Position numbers and translations under genes: made by a program. From contig JAVXUO010000770.1 in assembly GCA_033065855.1 (NCBI GenBank), forward strand, positions 248,001 through 312,000: a stretch of DNA of 64,000 nucleotides, read 5' to 3'. Positions 30,660 to 45,934 of this stretch are shown here, in pieces. How positions within the stretch are numbered: position 1 is the first letter of the stretch; each line of letters begins with the position of its first letter. Under the pieces are notes generated by a model, which did no database searches, was not told the origin of the DNA, and was given only the letters and a program-made list of their open reading frames with translations. The DNA is from Escallonia rubra. Lineage: Eukaryota > Streptophyta > Magnoliopsida > Escalloniales > Escalloniaceae.

Positions 30660-32690
30660 GATTGTATATAATATCGAAATTTTCAATCACGCTAAATTGT
30701 CATGTTTTGCAAATTTATCGTGATTTTTGGCAATATTTTGACAAAATTATCGTAGCTGAATAGCCCGTTTCAAAACGGAATTCAGAAAAAGAGACAATTG
30801 AACTTGGGTGAATAGGTTGTGAACCTAATGCCTCAACCACCAGTGTAACTATTGTGTGAGCGTCATATGTATCAGATTCTTTTCCATTTTTCTGAAACTC
30901 TCCTGCATGCAAATAACATTCCTACTCCTAAACAATGATGTAAACTATTTAGACTCATTACACATGATCAAATTTAGAAATTGGTATACAAATTTTCAGT
31001 CATATTGCGCCATAAAGTCTTGGTGATTAATATCCGACCAATTCGTGAACTCCTCGACGAATTTGATCCCATTGCCGAGATTTTCTTGATTTTACTGTCA
31101 AAGTTTTCCGAATAATTCTTGAATTTCGTATAATTTTTTTTATACTAAATAAATAATTTTCAAATTAAAATTGTGTTACAAAGGACAGTGCTCACGAGAA
31201 GTTTGTCAATTAAGCGTGCAATCAATCGCCTTCGAATCTGCTGGACCCAAAACGAGTTCGGGTCGTGACAGACACTCTTCGTCCATGCCATACGAATGAG
31301 ATTACCATTCATAGACTCCCAACCCGGCATTTATTTCTTGGGGGTCCAAACTGTACTGATCCCCGGTTCATCCGATCCAGCCGACAAGACCACGTTTCGT
31401 AGAATTTTTGTATTTCATCAAGGCTAACAGCCAACACATGCCTCTCTGTGGCTCGTGGTCCACTTGAATATTCAGTCACCCGCGTACAAGAATCTTACAC
31501 GCATAGCCCATGCAGTTAAGCCAATTGCAAAGGCAAGTAAGGCAGCTGTGATGTAAAATTAAGCCAAATCAGTCAAGGTGTAAAAAACTTCTTTATGGTC
31601 CGCAAATATACTTTTTTTTTTTTTTTTTAACAAAACTTGAATGCCATTTTGAACACAAAGTTCGAGGTTAGATATGGATTAAACTCGAGTTAATGGCTAT
31701 AAATGATTTTTCTTTACACAATGATATACTGTACAATTTTAATGAAAGGAAATAATGCCTAAACAATAAAAAAAGATTAAGAGCAGAAGTACTTAAAACT
31801 AGTTTTCCGACTACTTCTCGTCCAAGCATTTCTACAAACAATAAGGTCGACAAATTTTGCAAACTAAGATGCCAAGTTCATTCAGGGTTTTGTCGTGCAG
31901 CTCCTCCAAATAAAATTCAGGGATTGTTGATTTCGTTACCCGTTCTTAGCAACATACATTCCACTCTGGTCACTAATGATGACTTTTAGTGATGAATGTG
32001 ACTACAAGTAACCAATTATAATGAGTGGCGGATATTACGTCTCAAAATTTTTCATAGTATACTAGGCCCCAATTCCTCTCTACACCTAATTATCCTTTAC
32101 TCGAAAATAACCCCTTCTAGTTCGCATTTGAAATTACTGACTATTAGTTGTTAAAATTGATAAAATTTTTAATGACACTTTTCATGTGCTTAGTTTTGTG
32201 AAAGTGCCGTGCATACTAAAAGCCCAGGTAGAGTATAATAATTTGAAAAGGAAGTGCATTGATAAATGATAAATTCACGTTGGAGTGGACTAATTCGTGC
32301 AACAACATGAGAGGTCATCCATCACGCGTGAAACATACCAAGTTTAGATGAACAAGAAAGTGTTATTTAAACTTTGCTATTTCACATTTAAACTTTCATT
32401 TCTTGCTAAATATCTTTGAAGATTGCTATGCACCCCCTTCGTAATTTTTCAAGTGCAGTAATGCCACGTATGATAAGCAATCAAATAAAAAAGAGTTCGG
32501 CTTCAACTTTATTTCTTACTTTCGAGCTATATTTTTATCATACAACAACGACAATTCATAATTGTTCGTAATCATAATTTTTGTTAAAACTTTAGTCGAC
32601 ATAGTAGGTATCACACGCGGATTTGTAACATATAACTATTACCAAAAAATGTATTAATTCCGACAAAGATCAGTTGCAACGTGGAGGTTT
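30660..32690. other. Intergenic upstream of the serine decarboxylase gene
   Basis: No coding region or clear repeat ends are seen. There is a T-run at 31611-31628. The right end holds the promoter of the next gene. Confidence 0.5.
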
Positions 32691-32716
32691 GGACCCAGCG
32701 CCGGACCCTTCGCGCC

Positions 32717-32723
32717 TATAAAA
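32717..32723 (+). promoter_or_regulatory. TATA box of the serine decarboxylase gene
   Basis: TATAAAA, about 260 bp before the ATG once the 5' leader intron is included. Transcription should start near 32745-32755, followed by a C/T-rich leader. Confidence 0.65.
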
Positions 32724-32846
32724 CAACACCGCCCTTTCTTCCCCTCCTCCACCACCCCTTTTTCTGAGGTTACCTTGCCAGTCGCCACTCTCGCCGCTGC
32801 TAATTTTCCGGTCGTTCACTACAACAAACACTTGAACCAATCTCAG

Positions 32847-32972
32847 GTACATTTATGAAACACGCACAACGTTTTTGCATTTACAGATCTGTTGGTCAAA
32901 TTCCGGTCAACACTAAATCTGCTTGGTCATCTAATCTTATGTTTGTGTTTGTTTTTCTTGTCAATTAAGCAG
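32847..32972 (+). other. 5' leader intron of the serine decarboxylase gene
   Basis: Donor TCTCAG/GTACATT at 32846/32847 and acceptor AATTAAGCAG/AGAGC at 32972/32973, eight bases before the ATG. Leader introns of this kind often raise expression in plants. Confidence 0.65.
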
Positions 32973-32980
32973 AGAGCATC

Positions 32981-35900
32981 ATGGTAGGTACAGTCGGAGC
33001 CGAAACGATATCGTTGCTGTCTAAGGGGAACGGCAACGGGAAGCTGGATTTGTTGTCGGAGGACTTCGATCCGGCGGCGGTGGTGGCGGCGGAGCCGCTG
33101 CCGGCCGCGGTGGAATCGAACGGCGTTGGTGGCGGGAGGAAGGAGGGGGAAATGGTGCTGGGGAGGAACGTGCACACCACTTGCCTGTCGGTGACGGAGC
33201 CGGACGAGGACGACGAGTCCACCGGGGACAAGGACGCTTACATGGCCGGCGTGCTGGCTAGGTATCGCAAGACGCTCGTTGAGCGCACCAAGCACCATTT
33301 AGGTAACACTGTGTGCGTGTTTTTGGGTCTTGTCATTGCTTAGTTATATTCAATTATCTGTTTGGTTGCTCTGGAAATGGAAGAAAGCGAGTCGAAATTT
33401 ATAAGGAAGTGAAAATTTGAACGCAACATAGAGACGAAAAACAAGAAATGGTAAAATACATTGACAGCGACCTATTGTCAAATGAGAATGGAAATTGGAA
33501 TTCAACAATTCTTGGTGTACTAGAATCGTGAAAGAAAAGTAATTTCCTTGTTTGAATGCTACTTTATACCGTTGAGGTATGCAATCTTTAAAAGGAAAAA
33601 TATGAAGCCTAGTAGCGAACTAATTAAGTCAAGGTGTACGCGACTCCCTGTGTAAGCTGTGGCTATTACCCGCAGTCTGGCTGTGGTACCCTGGCACGGA
33701 GTGGTTGAATAGCTTCTTGGCACTTGGAAAAGCGATTTCAAAGTCTTGACCAAAAAATCGAGTTTGGGTCCAAGGAGTTCAAGATGAACTCGAGATTCTA
33801 ATTCTATGGCATTAGTGCATTACCAAGCATTAGACCTAGAAAAAAAAAAAAATCTGACCTTTAGCTTTATTTTTATTTCAATTAACTTGTATGTGATTAG
33901 TTGATCCAGTTGTAGCACTGCCGGTGGCTCTTTACTCCCAGAAGGCTTGCTTTTTATTTTTCTGTCCGAGATGCTTACTTATTTAGCCTCCTATCCTGGA
34001 AGGGGTAGGTCTCAATATTTCAGAAGCCAGAGCATGTGCATGTGCATGTGAGTAGACTTCTTTCTGGTGAGGGAGAATGAACGAAATGCCGAAGTTATGA
34101 TTTTAAGTGACATCAAGTTAGAAAAGAACACAGTGGAAGCGCATGAGCCTATACTTTGAAATTGCCTCAGAGAGCTGGAATCCCATATGCAGTGATAGAT
34201 TCGAACACGTAGCATATATATGCAAACATATAACACAGTGTGCGTGTGTGTGTGTGTGGGGGTGGGGGGGGGGGGGGGTTGTTGTGGGTGTGATTGGAAC
34301 CAGAGCTTGACCGTTTTTTCTCTCTCAGTCTGGCTCTTCTCTTCTCTCAATTCTCGTCTGCTTTAGATTAAAGTTCTGCTGTAGTTCAGTCCATTGCAGA
34401 CGTAGGGACATATAGAAATCAGAAACTATTTACAGGGATCATTGGGAGAAGCAGCGATGATACCTGTGTTCAACTGATCATCGAACCCATTAATAACCAC
34501 ATAAACTACTTTGTCGCAATTGATTGAGATAATCTGTGAGAGAGGTATAGAGGGGGACTTATTGGTGCTGAAATTCCTCTTAAGTCAAAGAGCGGAAATG
34601 TAGTTCGTGCATATGTGAACCACAAAGTCTTGGAAAATAAATGGTTCGGTGGCACTTTTTAAATAAAATCAGGAATGCTTTTCAGAGTAATATTTGTTTG
34701 CGGTTATAAACCTTTTTTATTCTAAAGCCAAAGGAAAACAAAAAAGAAATCTTGCTAACTTCTGTTGCATGTTCTGACATTTTTACTCAAGTGGTAAATT
34801 AGAATTTCAACTATCTGCAAGTCAAGTGAGGGTAAAAGGTAAGGATAAAACTAATGTTCTTGTGTGCAAGTAGCTTCTCAGTATATACTTGTGAAATCAA
34901 TGGATACTCAAATTCCGAAGTCTCGTAGTCGAGGTACTATACTATACATAAAAGAACTAAGATATGGAAACTGAAATAAATAAGCCCTTTTTTGAGTATC
35001 AAGACAACCGTAGCCATGATTTCCAAGCGACACATATTTGAAGGTGTCTTTATAGGAAAAAAGGAGCCGTTAATGGAGTCAAAGGACAACGTTCAGTTCT
35101 TTCATTGTTATAGATTGCAGAATGCTTCTTAGTGGAGGGCATTTCATGCGTATCTGGTTTAAATGATCCTACTTGTGCCCTTGCATGGAATTGCAGATGC
35201 CAAATCCTATACTGGTACTTTTTTATGGCTTTTTTGTCCCTGACATGTTGCATATCTGTTTGTTGTTTGTTCTTTCCACATATTAGTTTGTCACTAGAAG
35301 GTAAATTGATGTCCAATACAAAGTGTTTCAGTACATGCCTGCTTTCTAAAGCTTCTAGAATTTGAATCTTTTACAGGTTATCCGTATAATCTGGACTTCG
35401 ACTTTGGTGCTCTAGCCCAGTTGCAGCATTTCTCCATTAACAATCTTGGTGACCCGTTCATTGAAAGCAACTACGGTGTACATTCAAGACAGTTTGAGGT
35501 TGGCGTTTTAGATTGGTTCGCCCGCTTATGGGAAATCGAGAAGGATGAATATTGGGGATACATTACAAATTGTGGTACAGAAGGCAATCTTCACGGCATT
35601 TTAGTTGGGTCAGTATGTTCTGACTTCAACTTGGCAATGTCAAATTCTCATTAGGGTGGTCTGTCATGTCTTTTCAAGAATGGTTCTCACAGTAGTACCA
35701 TTAATCAAATCTGCAGGCGAGAAGTGTTTCCTGATGGAATTCTCTATGCTTCACGAGAATCACATTACTCTGTATTCAAAGCAGCAAGGATGTACAGAAT
35801 GGAATGTGTAAAGGTTGCCACTTTAGTCACTGGGGAGATAAATTGTGCAGATTTCAAATCCAAGTTAATCCCGAATAAGGACAAACCAGCCATCATCAAT

Positions 35901-37534
35901 GTTAACATAGGTAGTTACCCTTGTATTACGCTTCGAGTGGTGACCTGTGGATTGAGTTATGCTTCTTGTATTTTAGGGACCACGAACAACCTATGAATTG
36001 ATTTGTGCTTCCTTCTATTGCAGGAACAACTGTCAAAGGGGCTGTTGATGATCTTGATCTCGTTATACAAACCCTCGAAGAATGTGGTTACTCACATGAT
36101 CGATTTTATATCCACTGTGATGGAGCTTTGTTTGGGCTCATGATGCCATTCGTTAAGCGTGTAAGTGGATTTATTTTTCCCATGGTTTATTTGTGTTTTG
36201 TTTTCCTTACAAGACCGTATCTGGTTTGTTTATAGGGCATTTGTCAGTAGTTACTCTTTACTTGATCATTTTAGGACAGTTGCACGTTTTCTCCGGTTGA
36301 CACTTACACGCTGTCAAAACGAGGGTAAGAAAATAAATCACAGTTGCCATATTATATATTGTAATTTCCTAGTCATGCCACTTAGAAAGCTCAATCAAAT
36401 ATCTTGCAAGAGCATCTAAAGTTAGTGGCTTTCCCAAGCTTGCTTCTGGTCCTGTTAATGGCTGTTGTGGAAGATATACTTGTTTAGGTGCCTTGGTCAG
36501 ATAGCTTTAACTGCTGGCCCTCACCCCAACACCCCCCCCCCCCCCCCCCCAACCCCAAAACACCAAAACACCCCAACAATTCAAATAAAAGAAATAAAAA
36601 TAAATTGGTTTGTACATGGTAGGTCTTGTAATTTATATGCGTCAGTCACTGTAGAAGGTTTATATGTCTAAACTTCTATTGTACTTAACAATTTGCTTTG
36701 CTTATACACGCAACTCTGTCCAATGTTATATATATGTATATTTGGTGCGGTTAGAAAAGTGAGTTAAACATATCTTAAAACTATATTGATTCGGAATAGA
36801 TATAATAAAGGATGAAAGGAAAGAAATATGCTGCTGTGATGATTGTGTCAAAAGAATGAAGTCTGAGGATAAGGACATTTCATGATGAACTGTGTTGTTT
36901 AATGTAATGCATCACAGTTTCTGGTTTGTCTTCTTCCTTTTGCTTATTGATGTTGTTTATGACACAGGCGCCGAAGGTTAGTTTCAAGAAGCCAATTGGA
37001 AGTGTGAGTGTTTCTGGCCACAAGTTTGTGGGATGTCCAATGCCTTGCGGTGTCCAGATAACAAGGATGGAGCACATTAATGTCCTCTCGAGTAATGTTG
37101 AGTACCTTGCTTCAAGGGATGCCACAATTATGGGAAGCAGAAATGGCCATGCTCCAATCTTCCTGTGGCACACACTAAACAGGAAAGGTTACAAGGGCTT
37201 CCAGAAAGAAGTCCAGAAGTGCCTCAGAAATGCTCATTACTTGAAAGATTGTCTTAGAGAAGCAGGTATAAGTGCTATGCTAAATGAGCTGAGCAGCACA
37301 GTTGTGTTTGAGCGACCTCGGGATGAGGAGTTTGTGCGCCGATGGCAACTTGCTTGCGAGGGTAATATGGCGCATGTTATTGTTATGCCAAATGTCACCA
37401 TTGAGAAGCTGGATGATTTCTTGAGTGAACTGGTTGAAAAACGCTCGATCTGGTACCCAAATGAGAAAGTTCAGCCTCCCTGTCTTGCAGCAGACATAGG
37501 AAGAGATAATTGTGCTTGTGCTCTTCACAAGTGA
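32981..37534 (+). CDS. SDC1: Serine decarboxylase (PLP-dependent, group II)
   Basis: Five coding exons: 32981-33302, 35377-35608, 35717-35910, 36024-36160 and 36968-37534. All have GT-AG borders and join in phase into 483 aa. The enzyme decarboxylates L-serine to ethanolamine, feeding choline and phosphatidylethanolamine synthesis. After a variable N-terminus (about 100 aa) come [55 protein letters not shown] and the PLP lysine in [14 protein letters not shown] Cys-rich tail ends CACALHK. Length and sequence match Arabidopsis SDC1/EMB1075 (about 482 aa). Residue 111 is Tyr (in GYPYN); from memory, a Tyr/Phe change in this region separates serine-type enzymes from tea alanine decarboxylase, which favours the serine type here. 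The first coding intron is 2.07 kb. The gene is convergent with the P450. Confidence 0.95.
33303..35376 (+). other. Large first coding intron of the serine decarboxylase gene
   Basis: 2074 bp between GTAACA and TTTTACAG. It contains a (TG)n(G)n run at 34241-34279 and otherwise only short ORFs. Confidence 0.8.
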
Positions 37535-38143
37535 TTTCTTAGTCCACCTTTGAGTTTTATGTTGGTAGTCTGTACTGTAGAACTTTGGAATTAAATCCAG
37601 ATGGATTTGTGTTGTCCGACTGTAGGGAGAGCAGATTGTGCTTTTTCCTCGCGATTCTGTTGTGTTGCCTTTGGATCGCATTATGTTGCTAAAGAAAATA
37701 GTTTGTCACTACTCCACTGGGACAATTCATGAGTTTCGTAACAATCTCTCCACTAGAGTACCATTTTCATGCACTGGTTTACCATTTTCTTGTCTTACTG
37801 CCAGTGGTGAAGGTCATAGACTCTGACTGGTTTCTCTTATCTCTGATTATTTCTGTTCTCAAGGAAATTCAAGTTGATGAACTGCAGTTTGTATTTTGTA
37901 AGACTTTCCATTTTCTCATTGGCTATTCCTTGCTTTAATAGATGGGTAAATGACCCTAAAGAAGCTGTTGCAGTTGAATGTTATTTCTCTGAATGGACTA
38001 AAGTTACTTCCTCACTCTTCACAATGCTAAGCATTTCTAGGTAGCTATAAATGTAGTTTACTTCCTCCTTCTCTTGACTTGCAATCTTCCCCTGATTCTG
38101 CCATTCTCTTGAATGCGTTCTGAGATTCTGTAAGACCAATGCT
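37535..38143. other. Convergent intergenic spacer (two 3' UTRs)
   Basis: 609 bp between the stop codons of the decarboxylase (+) and the P450 (-). It must hold both 3' UTRs. No ORF or repeat is seen. Confidence 0.7.
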
Positions 38144-41222
<3,079 letters not shown>

Positions 41223-41285
41223 GTTCAGCTCCAAGACCTATCCTTGAACCAGCACAAGGTACTTGTCACAGCGGAAAACTTGGTG

Positions 41286-41293
41286 TTATATAT
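41286..41293 (-). promoter_or_regulatory. Probable TATA box of the P450 gene
   Basis: On the minus strand it reads GCATATATAACA, about 65 bp upstream of the ATG at 41222. Spacing allows a short leader. Confidence 0.5.
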
Positions 41294-41671
41294 GCCACAA
41301 TAATGATGAATAAACTTTTAGTTTCTTGGTGGACGGTGGCATACTTAGTAATGAACGACTGCCCCAAGAACAGAGAGTTTAAGATTGGACAGGCGTTAAT
41401 CGGGAGAGATCACACCTTGTTTTTGTTGTTGAATCCGTCTCTGGTCACCATGCTAGAAGTTTTATCTCGTTGTTTTTAATGCATTTGAAAGGGACGTACG
41501 ATATGGTTGAATATGATCCTTATGCCGTGCCGTTTGTTTACTCTTGTTTGATGACATATGGAAGATAGCAAATTTCTTTTCGGCAGACGAGGTTAGGCTA
41601 TGAAGAACGAATAAGCATGATAACATTATTGTTACGTTCATTTTCTAATAGCATAAATAGCAGTCTATAAT

Positions 41672-41789
41672 AACTTAAGAAGAACAATAGCCGATCAAAT
41701 GTTCGTTTCCTTATCGGTTTGGCGAGGTTCTGTGCGAACTGTGGTACCCAACTTAAGAAGAACAATAGCCGATCAAATGTTTGTTTCTT
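41672..41789. repeat. Two-copy 40-bp direct repeat upstream of the P450 gene
   Basis: 41672-41711 and 41750-41789 match at about 38 of 40 positions (AACTTAAGAAGAACAATAGC, then CGATCAAATGTT). Period 78 bp. They lie about 450-570 bp upstream of the P450 start codon. Confidence 0.8.
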
Positions 41790-42169
41790 GTAAGGGACAT
41801 GCATGTGATTTTGCCTGCGTTTTCTAATTACAAGTTTCTTACTTGTCTTGCCCATTTTTAACGAGCTTACGTGAAAGTAAATTCGAAGATAAATAAACTT
41901 TTAGCAAATTATGCGTCCGTCCGAGCATATCTTCCATTTTATTTAATTTGCAGATACTCTCAAAAAGACTTCAAATAACCGAGAGATTGAAAAAGAATAA
42001 CGCTTCAAAAGAAGGCTGTGCCTTGCACGGGCACAAAATAGTAAATTACTCTTAATCAATGGAGCCTAATGTAGCTTGGAAATTCATCAAAAAAAAAAAA
42101 CATGGAACAAAGGAAAGGACACGTACCCTTAAACGAATGTATAACTCGTCTTTTGTATATTTGAAGAAT
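41790..42169. other. Intergenic, no gene recognised
   Basis: AT-rich. A hairpin-like GTGCCTTGCACGGGCAC followed by AAAATAGT at about 42017-42041 resembles another decayed Helitron 3' end, but no matching 5' end was found. Confidence 0.35.
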
Positions 42170-43061
42170 ACTAGTGTGGAGGACGTACGTTGTACAAGGA
42201 AGTGGTCGAGAGTAATTTTTGAAGTGATATCATTAGTTTTTTTTGGATCAAAATAATATAATTCAATTATGTTCTTATTTTTTCTCTGACTTGTTTTAGA
42301 ATAAATGTATATTTGATGTTCGCAATTATAATCAGTTCAGTGTTAAAAAAAATCTTCTTTGTAAGTTTCTAGATTGAAGACATGTTTGATGGTGCTCCTG
42401 AAAAGAAAAGCAAATGAAGAAATTAAAAGAATGAATTTGCATCTTTATTTTTGTAATCTGTTAAATTGGTTTATGCTACACACTTAAGATTTGTAATTTT
42501 CAAGAGCAGCGGATGCTTTGCATTTCACAGTACGAATGTTGTACATCATGCAAAGCACCTGGTCGTCAACTACAATAGCTAAACATATTTTTAGTTCAAA
42601 TTGGCATAATATTTAAGTCTTTTTTTTTTTCATTTTTTGATGCATATTTAACCCTGTTTTTTGTTTTTTCTTTCTTTTTATTCAACATTTTTTTGTTTCT
42701 TAAGTGATTTTTTGCGTATTTCAGTTTTTTTTTTCCAGCTTTTCAATTGGTTAATTGTGTTGCTAACCTAAAAATGCAAAGAAAAAAAATCACAATTCTC
42801 GTTACCCAATTCATAATCCAATATTCATTTCATTTTAACCAAATTGAAAAGGGAGTAATAAGGGGATTTCTATATTTCTTTCTCATCACACTTTTCATTT
42901 TCCAATGTTTAGAATAGATTTATTATTCAATATTCATTTAATTTCAACAAAATTTAAAAGGAAGTCATAAATGAAAGGTAAGATGTTATTAACGTAATTA
43001 ACAGAGGATAAAATCGTCCAGAAATGATTTACAACATTCGTACTTTTATAAGTAGTATAGA
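42170..43061 (-). mobile_element. Short Helitron (892 bp), relative of the one at 15188
   Basis: On the minus strand it starts TCTATACTACTTATAAAAGT at 43061, preceded by A (A/TC junction). It ends with a hairpin (GTAC-AAC-GTAC) and CTAGT at 42174-42170. Both end regions align with 15188-15740 and 17030-17191; the middle about 1.2 kb of the longer element is missing. It has no coding sequence. Confidence 0.75.
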
Positions 43062-43289
43062 TTCATATTATGTATGCGGGTCAGACGTGAACCCATTTGT
43101 CGCTAAAGCCTCTCATTCATTTCTAAGGAGGTCAGCAGCGAGTTTTCTCCTTTTTAGCGACAAAGCTAACCAAAACATGACTCTGGGTTATAGTTTCTAG
43201 AGTGAATGCACCTTCACAATGTTTGTCTTTTAGTTTGTTGGGCCTCAATCAGTATCAATATATAGATATATAAAAGCCGAGTTTTTCAC

Positions 43290-43590
43290 TGAAATTCTCT
43301 ACTTTCTAGTTAGCTCTGAGGTTACATTGAATCTGAACTTCTACTTCACTTATTAATGTGAGGTTACATTGAATCTGAACTTCTATTTCACTTATTAATG
43401 TTACAAGAGATTATCTTTTTTCACTGGAATTCTCTGCTTTCTAGTTAGATCTGAAGTTACATTGAATCTGAACTTTTACTTCACTTATTAACGTGAGGTT
43501 ACATTGAATCTGAACTTCTATTTCATTTATTAATGTTACAAGAGGTTACCTTGAATTTGGACTTCTACTTCACTTATTATTGTTACAATT
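43290..43590. repeat. Higher-order tandem repeat, 42-bp units in about 128-bp blocks
   Basis: Five copies of a 42-47-bp unit (GTTACATTGAATCTGAACTT, then CTACTTCACTTATTAATG) start near 43321, 43363, 43451, 43498 and 43545. A longer block beginning CACTGAAATTCTCTACTTTC (43297) recurs at about 43421. Confidence 0.8.
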
Positions 43591-43734
43591 TTGACTTCTA
43601 ATGTGTTCTCATTATTGCTATTGAAATTAAGAAGCGGAAAACAAAGCGAAAATGATTAGTGCATTACTATTGTTACAATTAATCTAAATTTCTAATCCAC
43701 TATGTTTTGACTTCTAATATCGTTTTATTATTAC

Positions 43735-44497
43735 TATTCAAATTAAGAAGCCAAAAACTACCTAATCAACTTCCTTCTCGACTGTCTACGGTTGTTCTCA
43801 ACTTCTTATAATGCTTTCAAAATTAGAATCACACTCAAAAGAGATCTTTAAATTGAAAATTTTTGTACATTGTATATAGGTGCCCTAATTTTGAACTAAG
43901 CCATTGCACTTTTACCGCTAGCAAGCTGTGTGTTGAAGTACAAAATTAAAACACATCTTTAGCCACGGTGTATATAAATGAGCTTGGTATTAGCAAAAAA
44001 ATGTCTAATGGGATTATGCTGACTTTTTAGCTAACACATTCTCTTATAGGCAAAAAAATATTCTTTTCTAAATCCTTTGGTTGACGAGATAAAAGAATGA
44101 AAAGAAAGTATTAGGCAAGTTATAAGAATCTATTCTAGAGATCAGGCTACTCAAAGGATATTGTTTATGCCATGTATTTGGTTCCAGTTTAAATCACCAT
44201 ATGTCAGGCATTACGTTGTTGATTCCGTTAATTAATTGAAATATGTTTGAGTAACCGTTTATGCTTTTTTCGAAGGCTGAGAAGCGCCCTCATTTGCATC
44301 TCACATAGCACAAGGTAAGTTTTTAAGGAATCTTATCTTCCAACCTTTATCATGAGTTTACAAGTCTTATGCATCAATTTAAAGATCTCTTTTCAGTGTG
44401 AATCTAATTTTGAAAGCATTATAAAAAGTTGAGAACAACCGTAGGCAGTTGAGAAGGAAGCAAATTAGGCAGTTTTTGGCTTCTTAATTTGAATAGT
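43735..44497. repeat. Foldback (inverted) repeat with arms of about 121 bp
   Basis: The left arm 43735-43855 (ACTATTCAAATTAAGAAGCC to GAGATCTTTAAATTG) is mirrored by the right arm 44375-44497 (CAATTTAAAGATCTCTTTTC to GGCTTCTTAATTTGAATAGT) at roughly 90% identity, with a 519-bp loop. No coding. It could be a MITE remnant or a template-switch product. Confidence 0.75.
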
Positions 44498-44576
44498 TCT
44501 CACATAGCACAATGTAAGTTTTTAAGGAATCTTATCTTCCAACCTTTATCGTGAGTTTACAAGTCTTATGCATCAA
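44300..44576. repeat. 78-bp direct repeat bracketing the foldback right arm
   Basis: 44300-44377 and 44499-44576 are nearly identical (CTCACATAGCACAAGGTAAG or CAATGTAAG start, GTCTTATGCATCAA end). The right arm of the foldback lies exactly between them. Confidence 0.8.
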
Positions 44577-44719
44577 TCCACTAAGACTAGCATGTTATAC
44601 TCAATTTGGACCAAATCTTTCCAAATTGAACTTTAAAAAGGTTTTGAGAATGTTTAGTAGATAAATTCTAAAAAGCTGAGAGTGGACAATAAAAGAAATC
44701 AAAAGGTAAATGAGTTTTA

Positions 44720-45125
44720 AGATGAGTCTTAACCTTCATTGGATGATTCAAACACTGATAGTTGCTCCGGTGTGGTTTTTACAACGTAGGGGGTCGATGG
44801 TAATAGATTAACAGTTATGTAATGATAGTTTCGACAGGAATGATGGCGATGTAAAAGGTATGGTACATGCAATAGTGTCGGCGGTGGTGGTGGTGATGTT
44901 AAAGGTGACAGGGATGCTTCACACGTATATTGGTAATTATAGTAATTGTTGGTGTGACAAGTGGTGGTGGAGACAGTAACGATGGTGGTCGTCATGATAA
45001 CAATAACCAGGTGGTAGTGACGGTAATTGCAGTGATAATCGATGGTTATGGTGACAATAATGGTGCTTGTGGTAGGGACGGTAGTGGTGGTGGTCGTCAT
45101 GATATACGTAATCGACTATGATGAA
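44720..45125. repeat. TGG/GTGGTG-rich block
   Basis: Degenerate GGTGGTGGT and GATGGTG repeats produce spurious His/Tyr- and Thr-rich ORFs. Similar in flavour to 3130-3830 and 58000-58480. Confidence 0.6.
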
Positions 45126-45865
45126 ATGTATAATCAACGAAAATCAAGTTACATTTCAGACATGTGCATTTGCATAGTCTATTTAAAGAAAGGTATATTG
45201 CCCGTTGCAAAGCATGGTATGATGTGAGATATTATGACTTTTCCATTGATGTGGTGCTCCTTTTCTTGAGAAAATGACCGCAAGGAAGTGACTTTTGTAT
45301 ATCCAAGGATACAATTGGTCTGAGATCTAAGACTGTCAAAATAGGAAGAAATGATAGAATAGTAGGAGGGTCAGGAGATTTAGGACCGTCAAAATAGAAA
45401 GGAATGATAGAATAAGAGAAGGAACTAAGAGAGATCGGAATTATTTTATAATACATCTAACGGTCGTAGATGATCATGTTCATTATTAGGTGTGAACACG
45501 GTTTTGTTTTGAGGTCAAACCCCAAATCAAACCGTTACCTCTCAGTTTGAAAATTTGTGAGCCGAACCAAACCAAACACCATTAATTTGGACGGTTCGGC
45601 TTGGTCAGTTTAAACAGTTTGCACGCACTTAAAGACGATGTTCCTTTGCACACTACTATTGAATTTAATAATAATTAAAAATTAAAGTTATATTTTTTTC
45701 TGAATTGCAATAATCTTGTTACAATTGATAGACAAGTTATCATTAATGTATGAAAAAGAATGAATAATTATAAAATAGATATTGGTCACGAATTTTTTGT
45801 GTTTTAAGTGTTCTCATTATTTTCTTTTGTTTTAACTTTTAAGATTTGTTTATTTAGATTTTAAG

Positions 45866-45867
<2 letters not shown>

Positions 45868-45931
<64 letters not shown>
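45868..45931. repeat. (TA)n microsatellite
   Basis: A pure TA run immediately left of the nested TIR element. A second run lies on its other side at 47283-47314. Confidence 0.95.
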
Positions 45932-45933
<2 letters not shown>

Positions 45934-45934
45934 G

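Noticed and set aside
42009-42041. A separate Helitron 3' end (GTGCCTTGCACGGGCAC then ATAGT)
   Set aside because: The hairpin is plausible but no 5' end or family partner is visible; kept only as a note.
44720-45137. 123-codon Thr/Tyr/His-rich ORF on the minus strand
   Set aside because: Generated by GGT/GAT repeats; no conserved domain.
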